Origin: Pseudomonadota bacterium
GTDB taxonomy: Bacteria; Pseudomonadota; Gammaproteobacteria; Xanthomonadales; Xanthomonadaceae
DNA: 36,129 bases
Direction of reading: 5' to 3'
Assembly: GCA_023430045.1 (NCBI GenBank)
Contig: JAEZCF010000005.1
Coordinates: 1 to 36,129 of the forward strand
A program made the position numbers and the translations under genes. The notes beneath the pieces were generated by a model. That model was not told where the DNA came from and ran no database searches. It saw only the letters and a program-made list of their open reading frames with translations. Below are positions 1-7,881 of this stretch, piece by piece (position 1 is the first letter of the stretch; the number at the start of each line of letters is the position of its first letter).

Positions 1-91
1 GTTCGGTATCGAACGCCAGCACGCCGGTGGAGGCGAACAGGGCCAGCGCGCCGAGGGCTATCGGCACGGGTCGGAAGGAGGATCGGATCAT
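1..91 (-). CDS. Start of an unidentified secreted protein (cut by window edge)
   Basis: Only the first 30 residues are present. They read as a signal peptide: two Arg near the start (MIRSSFRP), then a hydrophobic stretch rich in Ala and Leu, ending in a plausible cleavage site at VLA before FDTE. The ATG overlaps the stop codon of the GH92 gene in an ATGA arrangement, so the two are almost certainly one operon with coupled translation. By association with a secreted mannosidase and a divergent TonB receptor, it is probably another periplasmic or secreted glycan-processing protein. The family cannot be told from this fragment. Confidence 0.6.
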   Translation of the reverse strand, partial: MIRSSFRPVPIALGALALFASTGVLAFDTE

Positions 92-3000
92 CGGGCAGCT
101 CCAGGGGCCAGAAGTTCGATTTCCGCCAGCTGCAGCCGGGCCGGTGCGGCGATGCGCAGGCGGTATTCGCTGTAGCGGGATGGATGCGCAATGCGGAACG
201 GACGGGTCTGTCGCGCCCAGGCGAAGTCTTCGCCACGGCGCTGGTCCAGCGTGGTCCAGCGGCCATTTCCGGTGCGGGCTTCCAGTGTCCACCCGGCACC
301 ACGGATCGCGCCGTCGCCGCTGGTGAGGGTATACATCGTGGCGGCCCCATCGGCAGCACCGCCCAACATCAGCGTGGTATCCCCGCGCAGGGCGACCGTG
401 GTGCCGGCATCATCATCGACCAGCGCGGTCAGGGCGCGGCCGTCGGCCAGGGTGGCCTGCGCGCCTTCACCGAGCAGGTCGTGCAACAGCTGCGGTCGCT
501 GTCCGCGTGCGGTCAACGACGGCGGGGCATCGTTCTCGCCACTGCCCCAGCGCGATGGCTGCGGCCCCATCACGAAGTCCAGGGTGGCACCGCGGGCGAT
601 CAGCTCATGCGGTACCCAGGTCTTCGTCCATGGTTTTCCATCGATCTTCAGGGACTGCACGTACACGTTTTCGTGTGAGTTCTGCGGCGCATTGACGGTA
701 AGCACCGCACCATCCTGCAGGGTCACGCGCGCATGCCTGAACAGCGGCGAGCCGATCGCATACTCCGGCGCGCCCATGCGCAGTGGATACAGGCCCAGCG
801 AGGCGAAGGCATACCAGGCCGAGGTCTCACCGTTGTCCTCATCGCCCGGATACCCCTGGCCGATCTCACTGCCAAGGTACAGGCGCGAGAGGATCTCGCG
901 TACGTGCTTCTGGGTCTTCCATGGCTGCCCGGCGTACAGGTACATCCACGGGATATGGTGCGACGGCTGGTTGCTGTGCGCGTACATGCCCATGCGCACG
1001 TCGCGCGCTTCGGTCATCTCGTGGATCAGCCCGCCATACGAGCCCACCAGGGCGGGATCGGCGGTTTCCGGCGTATCGAAGAATGCATCCAGCTTGGCGG
1101 CCAGTGCTTCACGTCCGCCGTAAAGCGAGGCCAGGCCCTCGCCATCGTGGGCGGCGGTGAACGCGAACGTCCAGCCATTGGATTCGGTGTAATCGTGCCC
1201 CCAGACGCGGGCGTCGTAGCTCTTTGAATCGAGCCGCCAGCCGCCATCCTCGCGGCGGCCCTGGAAGAAGCCCGCAGCGGGATCGAACATCGTGGAATAG
1301 CCGGCGGCGCGATGGCGGAAATAGTCCGCCTCGGTCGCGTAGCGCTCGCGTTCCTGGGGGGACCGGGCAGACACCGCCAGCTTCCCGGCCATGTTGGCGA
1401 TGCCGAAGTCGTTCAACGCGCCTTCCAGGGTCCATGACATGCCTTCATGCACGTCGCTGCTGGCAAAGCCGCGGAACGTGGAACGGTCCATGCCCTTGCG
1501 GCCGACGTGGCGGTCCGGTGGCACCACGCTGGCGTTCTTCACGGCAGCAGCGTATGCCTCTTCGGCGTCGAAACCGCGCACGCCCTTCAGCCAGGCATCG
1601 GCGAAGGCCACATCCGAGCTGGTGCCCACCATCAGGTCGGCGTAGCCGGGCGAGGACCATCGCGCCACCCAGCCGCCGGCCCGATACTGCTCCAGGAAGC
1701 CCTGCACCAGCGCGCCGGCATCGTCGGCACGGAACAGCGCGTAGGCCGGCCATGTCGTGCGGAAGGTGTCCCAGAATCCATTGTTGACGTATACCCGGCC
1801 ATCGCGGATCGGCGCGAAACTGCGGGTCGCACTGCCATCGGTATTGTCTTCGGCCGCGCTGGCCTGGCTGGCATAGCGCCAGTCCGGCGCCTGCGCGGTG
1901 CCGGCGTTTTCGTGCCCGGAGTTGGGGTACAGGTAAAGGCGATAGAGATTCGAATACAGCGTGGTCTTCTGGTCGTCGCTGGCATCGCCGATGTCGAACG
2001 CTCCCAGGCGCGCATCCCACGCGTCCTGCGCGCGGCTGGCGACCCGTTCCAGGTCGTCGTCGGCGGCCAGTTCCAGGGCCAGGTTGTGGCGTGCCTGCTC
2101 CAGCGAAATCAACGAGGTGGCGATGCGCATGTGCACGCGATGATCGGCATCGGCATCGAACTTGATGTAGCCGGTGGGGCGGCCGGTGTCGATGCGGCCA
2201 CTGCTGCGCCATGGGCGGTCGAAGGTCGCCACCACATACATGCGCGTGGCACCGTTGGACAGGCCACTGCGCACGTCGGTATGGCCGTACAGTGTCTGCG
2301 CAGCGGCATCCAGGGTCAGGCCACCGCGCGCGTCGACATTGTCGAACAACAGGTTGGCATCGCCGTCCTGCGGAAACTCGAAGCGGAACACGGCGGCATG
2401 GTCGGTCGGTGCGATGGACGCGGCGATGCCATTGTCGAAGCGGACGTCGTAGCGGTACGGCCGCGCGCTTTCCTGGTCATGGGAAAACGCCAGCGCGCGC
2501 TTGCCGCGGTCCGCTTCGGGCACGCCGCGCGTGTTCGATGGCATCACCTGGAACGTCTGGCGGTCGCCCATCCACGGGCTGGGCTGGTGGCTGAGCCCCA
2601 GTGCCTGCAGACGCGGACGGTTGGCGTCGTCGTTGTGCTCGTTCCAGCGGTACAGCCAGTTCAGGGCGCTGGCGTCGGTCACCGGGGTCCAGAAGTTGAA
2701 GCCATGCGGGACGGCAGTGGCCGGGAAATTGTTGCCGCGCGAGAAGCGGCCGTTGGATTGCGTGCCGCGGGTGGTCAGTACCCAGTCCGAGGCCCGCTGC
2801 GGTACCGTGCGCGGCTGCGCGTCCAGGCGCACATCGTCGATCCAGCCGGACACGGGCGCGCCTTCGGCACTGGCCACGTCCAGCTCGATGGCCGCCACGC
2901 GGCGGCCTTTCAGCCCAGGCACGTCGCCCAGGCGTACGGACTTGCGTGCCCACTGCTGCGGATACAGCGTCTTCGAATCGCCCTGCTCAAGGGCACCGAG

Positions 3001-3447
3001 GGCCACACCATGCTGGTCGCGCGCACCGGAGGTCGAAATCCGGCTGCCGTCGTCCAGCAGCAGGTCCAGCGACACGTAGGTCGAAGAGACAGTATCGCCG
3101 TCGACGATTTCCGGCAGCACCATCCAGGACAGCGTGGTATCCGCTTCGATCACCTGGTCGGCATCCAGCAGCCGTTGCCGGGCAGTACCACCGGGGCCGG
3201 CGTAGTGCAGGGCACGAAGTCCGCTGTAGCCCATGCCGGCCCTGGCCGCATAGGGATCCTGCGGTCCGTTGCCGATGCGCAGCTGCAACGGCCCTTGCGT
3301 GCTGATGGCCGGTGCCGGCTGGCCCTGCTCGAACGAAGTGTTCACCGCAGCCGCATGGGCGGAGCAGGCGATCACGGGGGCCAGCACGAGGGCAAGGGCG
3401 AGGGGTAAAGGTGCGCGTTGTGCGCGGCAGTGCACGGACGGGGTCAT
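88..3447 (-). CDS. GH92 family alpha-mannosidase, secreted, with extra flanking domains
   Basis: This is a predicted exo-acting alpha-mannosidase of 1119 residues. GH92 enzymes are calcium-dependent and remove alpha-linked mannose from N-glycans or mannans. The ATG at 3447 is preferred over an in-frame ATG 30 bases upstream because GGGAGGAG lies just before it. A signal peptide covers about residues 1-30. Residues about 35-220 look like a beta-sandwich sugar-binding region. The GH92 core holds the family signatures TESNGW (about 752), NQPSHHIPWMY (about 824) and GDEDNGETSAWY (about 866). In characterised members the acid Glu and base Asp lie in such motifs; this assignment is by analogy. After the core come about 150 residues resembling a discoidin/F5-8C-like module (PFRI, YRLRI, AEIELL). 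It shares a divergent regulatory region with a TonB receptor and is coupled to the next secreted gene. Confidence 0.9.
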   Translation of the reverse strand: MTPSVHCRAQRAPLPLALALVLAPVIACSAHAAAVNTSFEQGQPAPAISTQGPLQLRIGNGPQDPYAARAGMGYSGLRALHYAGPGGTARQRLLDADQVIEADTTLSWMVLPEIVDGDTVSSTYVSLDLLLDDGSRISTSGARDQHGVALGALEQGDSKTLYPQQWARKSVRLGDVPGLKGRRVAAIELDVASAEGAPVSGWIDDVRLDAQPRTVPQRASDWVLTTRGTQSNGRFSRGNNFPATAVPHGFNFWTPVTDASALNWLYRWNEHNDDANRPRLQALGLSHQPSPWMGDRQTFQVMPSNTRGVPEADRGKRALAFSHDQESARPYRYDVRFDNGIAASIAPTDHAAVFRFEFPQDGDANLLFDNVDARGGLTLDAAAQTLYGHTDVRSGLSNGATRMYVVATFDRPWRSSGRIDTGRPTGYIKFDADADHRVHMRIATSLISLEQARHNLALELAADDDLERVASRAQDAWDARLGAFDIGDASDDQKTTLYSNLYRLYLYPNSGHENAGTAQAPDWRYASQASAAEDNTDGSATRSFAPIRDGRVYVNNGFWDTFRTTWPAYALFRADDAGALVQGFLEQYRAGGWVARWSSPGYADLMVGTSSDVAFADAWLKGVRGFDAEEAYAAAVKNASVVPPDRHVGRKGMDRSTFRGFASSDVHEGMSWTLEGALNDFGIANMAGKLAVSARSPQERERYATEADYFRHRAAGYSTMFDPAAGFFQGRREDGGWRLDSKSYDARVWGHDYTESNGWTFAFTAAHDGEGLASLYGGREALAAKLDAFFDTPETADPALVGSYGGLIHEMTEARDVRMGMYAHSNQPSHHIPWMYLYAGQPWKTQKHVREILSRLYLGSEIGQGYPGDEDNGETSAWYAFASLGLYPLRMGAPEYAIGSPLFRHARVTLQDGAVLTVNAPQNSHENVYVQSLKIDGKPWTKTWVPHELIARGATLDFVMGPQPSRWGSGENDAPPSLTARGQRPQLLHDLLGEGAQATLADGRALTALVDDDAGTTVALRGDTTLMLGGAADGAATMYTLTSGDGAIRGAGWTLEARTGNGRWTTLDQRRGEDFAWARQTRPFRIAHPSRYSEYRLRIAAPARLQLAEIELLAPGAAR

Positions 3448-3511
3448 TGCGTTCTCCTCCCAGAGCGACCGGGTCATCCTGCAACACGCCCGTTGGCGCT
3501 GACAAGTGAAT

Positions 3512-3525
3512 TTAGTTCGATCTAA
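3512..3525. promoter_or_regulatory. Candidate operator, copy 1
   Basis: TTAGTTCGATCTAA is a palindrome in 12 of 14 positions with a central CG. It matches a second site 55 bp away in 11 of 14 positions. A CG-centred palindrome is typical of LacI-type sugar regulators, but no regulator gene is in the window. It lies between the mannosidase and receptor genes, about 65 bp upstream of the mannosidase start. Confidence 0.5.
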
Positions 3526-3553
3526 TTCCGGGAAAAGGTTTCATTACAAAATA

Positions 3554-3581
3554 TTGACATCTTCCTTTGGATCGATTTAAA
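3554..3581 (+). promoter_or_regulatory. Candidate receptor promoter with overlapping operator copy 2
   Basis: A perfect -35 hexamer TTGACA (3554-3559) is followed after 16 bp by TTTAAA (3576-3581) as a possible -10. The second operator-like 14-mer, TTGGATCGATTTAA (3567-3580), covers the spacer and the -10. A protein bound there would block transcription of the receptor. The leader to the receptor ATG is about 100 bases. Confidence 0.5.
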
Positions 3582-3684
3582 ACTGCCGCCGACACATCGT
3601 TAGCTGTCGCATCGCCGCACCCGTACCGCTCGCGCGCCGCCCCCGCCGGCCGCTGGATCGCCTTCCACGTTGGAGAGATGCCAG

Positions 3685-6426
3685 ATGAAGCACAGGCTGT
3701 TGTCGTTGTTGATATCGTCCGCCCTGATCCTTCCCCTGTCCGCCCGGGCCCAGGTGCCCGCCGCTGACGAGGAGGGGACGGACGCCCGGCCTCGTCAGCT
3801 CGATGCGGTGCAGGTCACCGGTTCGCTGATCCCGCGCGCCCAGGTGGAAGGACCGTCGCCGGTCACCACCATCACCGCCGAACAGATCCAGGCGCAGGGC
3901 TTCACCACGGTGTTCGACGCACTGCGTTCCCTGCCGGTGGCCAATGGTTCGGTGCAGGATTCGCAGGGCACCGGCTTCTACACGCCTGGTGCCAAGACGA
4001 TCAGCCTGTTCGGGCTGGACCCCAGCTACACGCTGACCCTGATCAATGGCCGCCCGATCAACAGCTATCCGCTGGCCTACAACGGCAACACCAGCATCGC
4101 GGACATTGCCAACATTCCGCTCGGCATGGTGGAGCGCATCGATGTGCTGACCGGGGGACAGTCATCGGTCTATGGCTCATCGGCGGTGGCCGGGGTGGTC
4201 AACATCGTGCTCAAGGATCGTGTGGAAGGGACCCACCTGCGCTACCGCGTCGGCGGTTACAGCCAGGGTGGCGGCTCCAGCCAGCGTTTCAGTTTCAGCA
4301 GCGGACAGAGCTTCGGCAATCTGGACCTGAGCTATGGGCTGGAATACACCAACCAGAAAGCGATCCATGCCTTTGACCGCAGCAGCATCGACAGCGTGGA
4401 CGACAACCCCACCGGCCCGCAGGATCCTTCGCGCACCTTCCTTCGCATGCGCATGGGACCGAATGCCTACATCGATCCTGGCGCGGCCACCTGCGCGCCA
4501 CTGGCGGGACTTTTTGGTGGCAGCACCGTGTACGCCCACCGTGATACGGCCGGCACCGGCTACTACTGCGGCAGCCCCGACAACGTCGGTACCGCTACGC
4601 TCTACAACACCAGCCAGGACGTCAACGCCACGACGTTCCTGCGCTATCACCTGACGCCGGAGACCGAACTGTACTCGGACATCCTGTTCGGCTTCGGCCG
4701 CCCCACCTACAGTGGCGGCAGTCCGTTCTGGAGCAAGACGTTCTACAACCAGTCCAGTGGCCAGTACGAACAGTGGCAGCGCATCTACGCGCCGGAGGAG
4801 GTCGGCCTGGATGCCAAGGACCAGCGTGTCTACACGCGCTCGTTGAACGTCACCGCCGGCGCGCGCGGCGCACTGGGTGGCTTCGACTACGATGTGTACG
4901 TCAACCGTTCCAGCACGGATGTGACCCGCAAGTCCACCGATTTCCTGGCACGCAACGGTGTGGATGACTATTACCTGGGTCCGATGCTGGGCATGCAGGA
5001 CGGCTATGAGGTATATGCGCCGGATCTGTCCAGGCTGTACCAGCCGATCACCCGTGGGCAGTACGACAGCTTCAGCGGCCTGAACCGTGCCGCTTCAAGC
5101 GCATCGCGCACGGCGGTTACCGCGCTACTCACGCATACCTCGCTGTTCACGCTGCCCGCTGGTGACGTGGGCTTTGCGCTGATCGCGCAGGGACAGCGCG
5201 AGAAGTTCTTCAACCAGTCCGCCGATCCCAATGCAGGCGTGCTGTTCCGCGGGCAGACCGCCGGCACCTCGGCCGAAGGCCAACGCGATCTGTACGCGCT
5301 GGGGGCCGAACTGCAGGTGCCTATCCTGGATACGTTCAGCGCCAACCTGTCCGGCCGCTACGACAAGTACTCGCTGCAGGGCGGTGGCGGCAACGGCAAG
5401 GCGACCTGGAAACTGGGGCTGGAATACCGCCCGGTTGAATCACTGCTGCTGCGCGGCAGCTATGCCACCGCATTCCGCTCACCGGACATGTTCTACCTGT
5501 TCTCGCGCGAGAGCAGCGGTTACACCACCAATACCGACCTGTATCAATGCCGGCAGGCGGGGTACACATCCGACAACTACGATGAATGTGAGCAGTCAGG
5601 CCTGACGGTGCTGTCCTCCAGCACCGGCAATCGCGATCTGAAGGACATTACCGCGCGTACCTTTACCTATGGCGTCGTGTGGTCGGCACTGGACAACGCG
5701 CTCAGCATGTCGGTGGACTTCAACTCGGTCACCATCGAAAACGAGGTGCGCATCCTCGGCACCGACAGCATTCTGGATACCGAGGCCAATTGCAGGCTGG
5801 GCGTGTCCGAAAACGGGCAGACGCCGTTCGACATCACCTCGCCGACCTGCCAGCAGGTGCTGGCCCAGGTGCAGCGCAAGCCCGGCACCGACCCACTCAA
5901 TCCCGATGGCGTGGACAAGGTGTTCTCGTACCCCATCAACGTGGCCAGCCAGCGCCAGACGGGCGTGCAGGCGGCTCTGGACTACCGCTGGAGCACGGGG
6001 CGCGTCGGTGATTTCAGCGTCAATGCCGGCTACTACCGCGCGGTCAAGCACACTACCCAGGACAAGGACGGCGATCCGGTCTATGACCAGCTGTGCTGCG
6101 CCAACTCCAACGAGCTCCAGCACCGCAGCACGCTGGGCGTGAACTGGAAGCGCGGCGCATTCAGCGCCAGCGCCTTCGGCGTACGCAATGCCCCCACCTG
6201 GGACAGCCGCGGCGAGCAGCGCGACATCGGCCCGTGGACCACATGGAACGCCACCGTGGGTTACCGCATCAATGACCTGGCCAGCCTGTTGCTGACAGTG
6301 AACAACGTGACGGACGAGATGCCTCCCATCGACCGCAGCAACGGCAACTGGCCGTTCTACGACCAGGGCATCTACAACGCCTTCGGCCGTTCGGCGTTCC
6401 TGGAGCTGTCGCTGGATTTCCAGTAA
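3685..6426 (+). CDS. TonB-dependent receptor, probably for mannose-containing glycans
   Basis: Outer-membrane, TonB-energised importer of 913 residues. The ATG at 3685 is chosen because GGAGA precedes it; an in-frame TTG at 3670 would only add five residues. The signal peptide is about 1-21 (ending LSARA). A TonB-box-like LDAVQVTGS (about 50) leads into the plug domain, with SPVTTITAEQIQ and ending near VNIVLKD (about 172). The rest is a beta barrel ending FLELSLDFQ. Several Cys pairs lie in presumed outer loops, for example near 5550-5590 and in QLCCANS. Receptors of this kind, next to a glycosidase and behind a shared operator, form carbohydrate-utilisation loci in Xanthomonadaceae. The substrate is inferred from the divergent GH92 gene; the sequence alone does not prove it. 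Confidence 0.9.
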   Translation: MKHRLLSLLISSALILPLSARAQVPAADEEGTDARPRQLDAVQVTGSLIPRAQVEGPSPVTTITAEQIQAQGFTTVFDALRSLPVANGSVQDSQGTGFYTPGAKTISLFGLDPSYTLTLINGRPINSYPLAYNGNTSIADIANIPLGMVERIDVLTGGQSSVYGSSAVAGVVNIVLKDRVEGTHLRYRVGGYSQGGGSSQRFSFSSGQSFGNLDLSYGLEYTNQKAIHAFDRSSIDSVDDNPTGPQDPSRTFLRMRMGPNAYIDPGAATCAPLAGLFGGSTVYAHRDTAGTGYYCGSPDNVGTATLYNTSQDVNATTFLRYHLTPETELYSDILFGFGRPTYSGGSPFWSKTFYNQSSGQYEQWQRIYAPEEVGLDAKDQRVYTRSLNVTAGARGALGGFDYDVYVNRSSTDVTRKSTDFLARNGVDDYYLGPMLGMQDGYEVYAPDLSRLYQPITRGQYDSFSGLNRAASSASRTAVTALLTHTSLFTLPAGDVGFALIAQGQREKFFNQSADPNAGVLFRGQTAGTSAEGQRDLYALGAELQVPILDTFSANLSGRYDKYSLQGGGGNGKATWKLGLEYRPVESLLLRGSYATAFRSPDMFYLFSRESSGYTTNTDLYQCRQAGYTSDNYDECEQSGLTVLSSSTGNRDLKDITARTFTYGVVWSALDNALSMSVDFNSVTIENEVRILGTDSILDTEANCRLGVSENGQTPFDITSPTCQQVLAQVQRKPGTDPLNPDGVDKVFSYPINVASQRQTGVQAALDYRWSTGRVGDFSVNAGYYRAVKHTTQDKDGDPVYDQLCCANSNELQHRSTLGVNWKRGAFSASAFGVRNAPTWDSRGEQRDIGPWTTWNATVGYRINDLASLLLTVNNVTDEMPPIDRSNGNWPFYDQGIYNAFGRSAFLELSLDFQ

Positions 6427-6439
6427 ACCGCGCTGCGGC

Positions 6440-6495
6440 ACCACGCCCTGTGGTCCGCCTCCTGATCCCGCCCCACCAGCAGTAGGGGGGGCGGG
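6440..6495 (+). terminator. Two hairpins after the TonB receptor gene
   Basis: A small hairpin (ACCAC/GTGGT, 6440-6454) is followed by a strong GC hairpin (CCCGCCCC at 6467-6474 with GGGGCGGG at 6488-6495, loop 13). There is no T tract, so this is a terminator-like structure rather than a classic intrinsic terminator. Confidence 0.35.
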
Positions 6496-6503
6496 CGCCG
6501 GCC

Positions 6504-6512
6504 TGCTAGAAT
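6504..6512 (+). promoter_or_regulatory. Extended -10 promoter element
   Basis: TGCTAGAAT fits an extended -10 (TGn then TANAAT) about 40 bp upstream of the zinc-finger gene. The same nonamer occurs on the other strand before lpxL. No clear -35 is visible. Confidence 0.4.
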
Positions 6513-6551
6513 CAGCCCATCCGTTTCCCCCATTTGCAGATTCCCGCCGCC

Positions 6552-6749
6552 ATGAGCCATACCGCCACTGCTCCCGCCAACGCCGAAAAGCGTTACACCG
6601 TGCACCGCAGCGACCTGCCGCTGAGCTGCCCGACGCCGGAGATGGCGCTGTGGAACTCGCATCCGCGCGTGTACCTGCCCATCGAAGACGAGCCCAACGG
6701 CGAAGCGAAGTGCGCCTACTGCGGCGCCGTGTTCGTGCTGGCCGACTGA
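6552..6749 (+). CDS. Zinc-finger domain protein (CHCC type)
   Basis: Short cytoplasmic protein of 65 residues. The C-terminal half carries the zf-CHCC signature: Cys in LSCPTP (about 25), His in NSHPRVYLPI (about 36), then CAYCGAVFVL (about 54-63). This family is related to the mitochondrial complex I subunit NDUFS6. Its bacterial role is not established; zinc binding by the Cys/His set is the expected biochemistry. The ATG at 6552 is preferred to a TTG 18 bases upstream. It is followed after 16 bases by the glycosyltransferase gene, suggesting cotranscription. Confidence 0.85.
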   Translation: MSHTATAPANAEKRYTVHRSDLPLSCPTPEMALWNSHPRVYLPIEDEPNGEAKCAYCGAVFVLAD

Positions 6750-6765
6750 CCGGATCCCCCTGCCG

Positions 6766-7881
6766 ATGCGCCGATTGACCGTGGTGCAGTTGCTGCCGGC
6801 GCTGCATTCCGGGGGCGTCGAGCGCTCGACCCTGGAAATCGCCGCAGCGCTGGTCCAGGCAGGCCATCGCGCGCTGGTGGTATCCGCCGGCGGGCGTCTG
6901 GTGAAGCCGTTGCTGGCCAGCGGTGCCGAACATCTCACGCTGGATATCGGCCGTAAATCGCTGTTCACCCTGCGGCACATGCCCACCCTGCGGCGCCTGT
7001 TCGTGGACGTGGACGCGGACATCGTCCACGCGCGCTCGCGGCTGCCGGCCTGGCTGGGCCTGAAGGCGGTTCAGGCATTGCCGGCCGATCGCCGCCCGCA
7101 CTGGGTCACCACCGTGCACGGGCTGAATTCGCCCGGTCGCTACAGTGCCGTGATGACCACCGGCGAGCGGGTGATCTGTGTGTCCGATACCGTGCGCGAT
7201 TTCGTCCAGCGCCACTATCCCTCGGTGCCTGCGGAGCGCCTGCAGGTGATCCCGCGCGGTGTCGATACCGCGCAGTTCCCACGCGTTGCGCGCAATGATC
7301 GCCGGCCACGGCTGTCACTGGGCAGGGATCATCCCTGGCTGCTGCAGGCCGATGGGCCGGTGCTGCTGCTGCCGGGACGTGGCACGCGGCTGAAGGGCCA
7401 TGCGCATGCGCTGCGGCTGCTGGCGCACCTGCATGCGGCCGGTGTGCCGGCACGGCTGTGGATGCTCGGCAGCGACGAGCCGGGACGCGAAAGCTACGTC
7501 GACGAGCTGCGCCAGCAGGCCCGTGGGCTGGGCGTGGACACGGCGTTGCACATCAGTCCGCCGACGTCGCGGATCGCCGAAGCGTACGCGGCCAGCGACC
7601 TGGTGCTGCAGCTTTCCGACAAGCCCGAAGCATTCGGCCGCACCGTGGTGGAAGCCATCGCCGTCGGCCGCCCGGTGCTCGGCTGGGACCATGGCGGCGT
7701 CGGCGAACTGCTGCGGCAGCTGCAGCCTTCCGGCGCAGTACCACTGGGCGACGCCCCTGCCCTGGGTGAACGCGCGCTGGCACTGCTTGCCGATCCTCCG
7801 CTGCTGCCCTCGCGCATCCCGTATACGCTGCAGGCCATGCAGCGCGACACGCTCCGCCTCTATGCCGATCTTGCCGGCTGA
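6766..7881 (+). CDS. GT4-like glycosyltransferase, LPS-associated
   Basis: Predicted cytoplasmic or membrane-associated retaining glycosyltransferase of 371 residues with the GT-B fold. The N-terminal half has the acceptor-side glycine motif SGGVERSTLEIA (about 13-24). The C-terminal half has PGRGTRLKGH (about 203) and the GT4 EX7E nucleotide-sugar motif in PEAFGRTVVEAIA (Glu at about 287 and 295). There is no signal peptide. It sits directly after the zinc-finger gene, with no clear Shine-Dalgarno, and its end overlaps the start of the O-antigen-ligase-like gene by 20 bases. With lpxL and waaA close by, the likely job is adding a sugar to LPS core or a related glycan. Donor and acceptor are unknown. 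Confidence 0.85.
   Translation: MRRLTVVQLLPALHSGGVERSTLEIAAALVQAGHRALVVSAGGRLVKPLLASGAEHLTLDIGRKSLFTLRHMPTLRRLFVDVDADIVHARSRLPAWLGLKAVQALPADRRPHWVTTVHGLNSPGRYSAVMTTGERVICVSDTVRDFVQRHYPSVPAERLQVIPRGVDTAQFPRVARNDRRPRLSLGRDHPWLLQADGPVLLLPGRGTRLKGHAHALRLLAHLHAAGVPARLWMLGSDEPGRESYVDELRQQARGLGVDTALHISPPTSRIAEAYAASDLVLQLSDKPEAFGRTVVEAIAVGRPVLGWDHGGVGELLRQLQPSGAVPLGDAPALGERALALLADPPLLPSRIPYTLQAMQRDTLRLYADLAG

Noticed and set aside
1447..3408. A 653-codon open frame opposite the GH92 gene
   Set aside because: Low-complexity Gly/Val/Arg translation and no ribosome-binding site. The GH92 frame has strong motif support.
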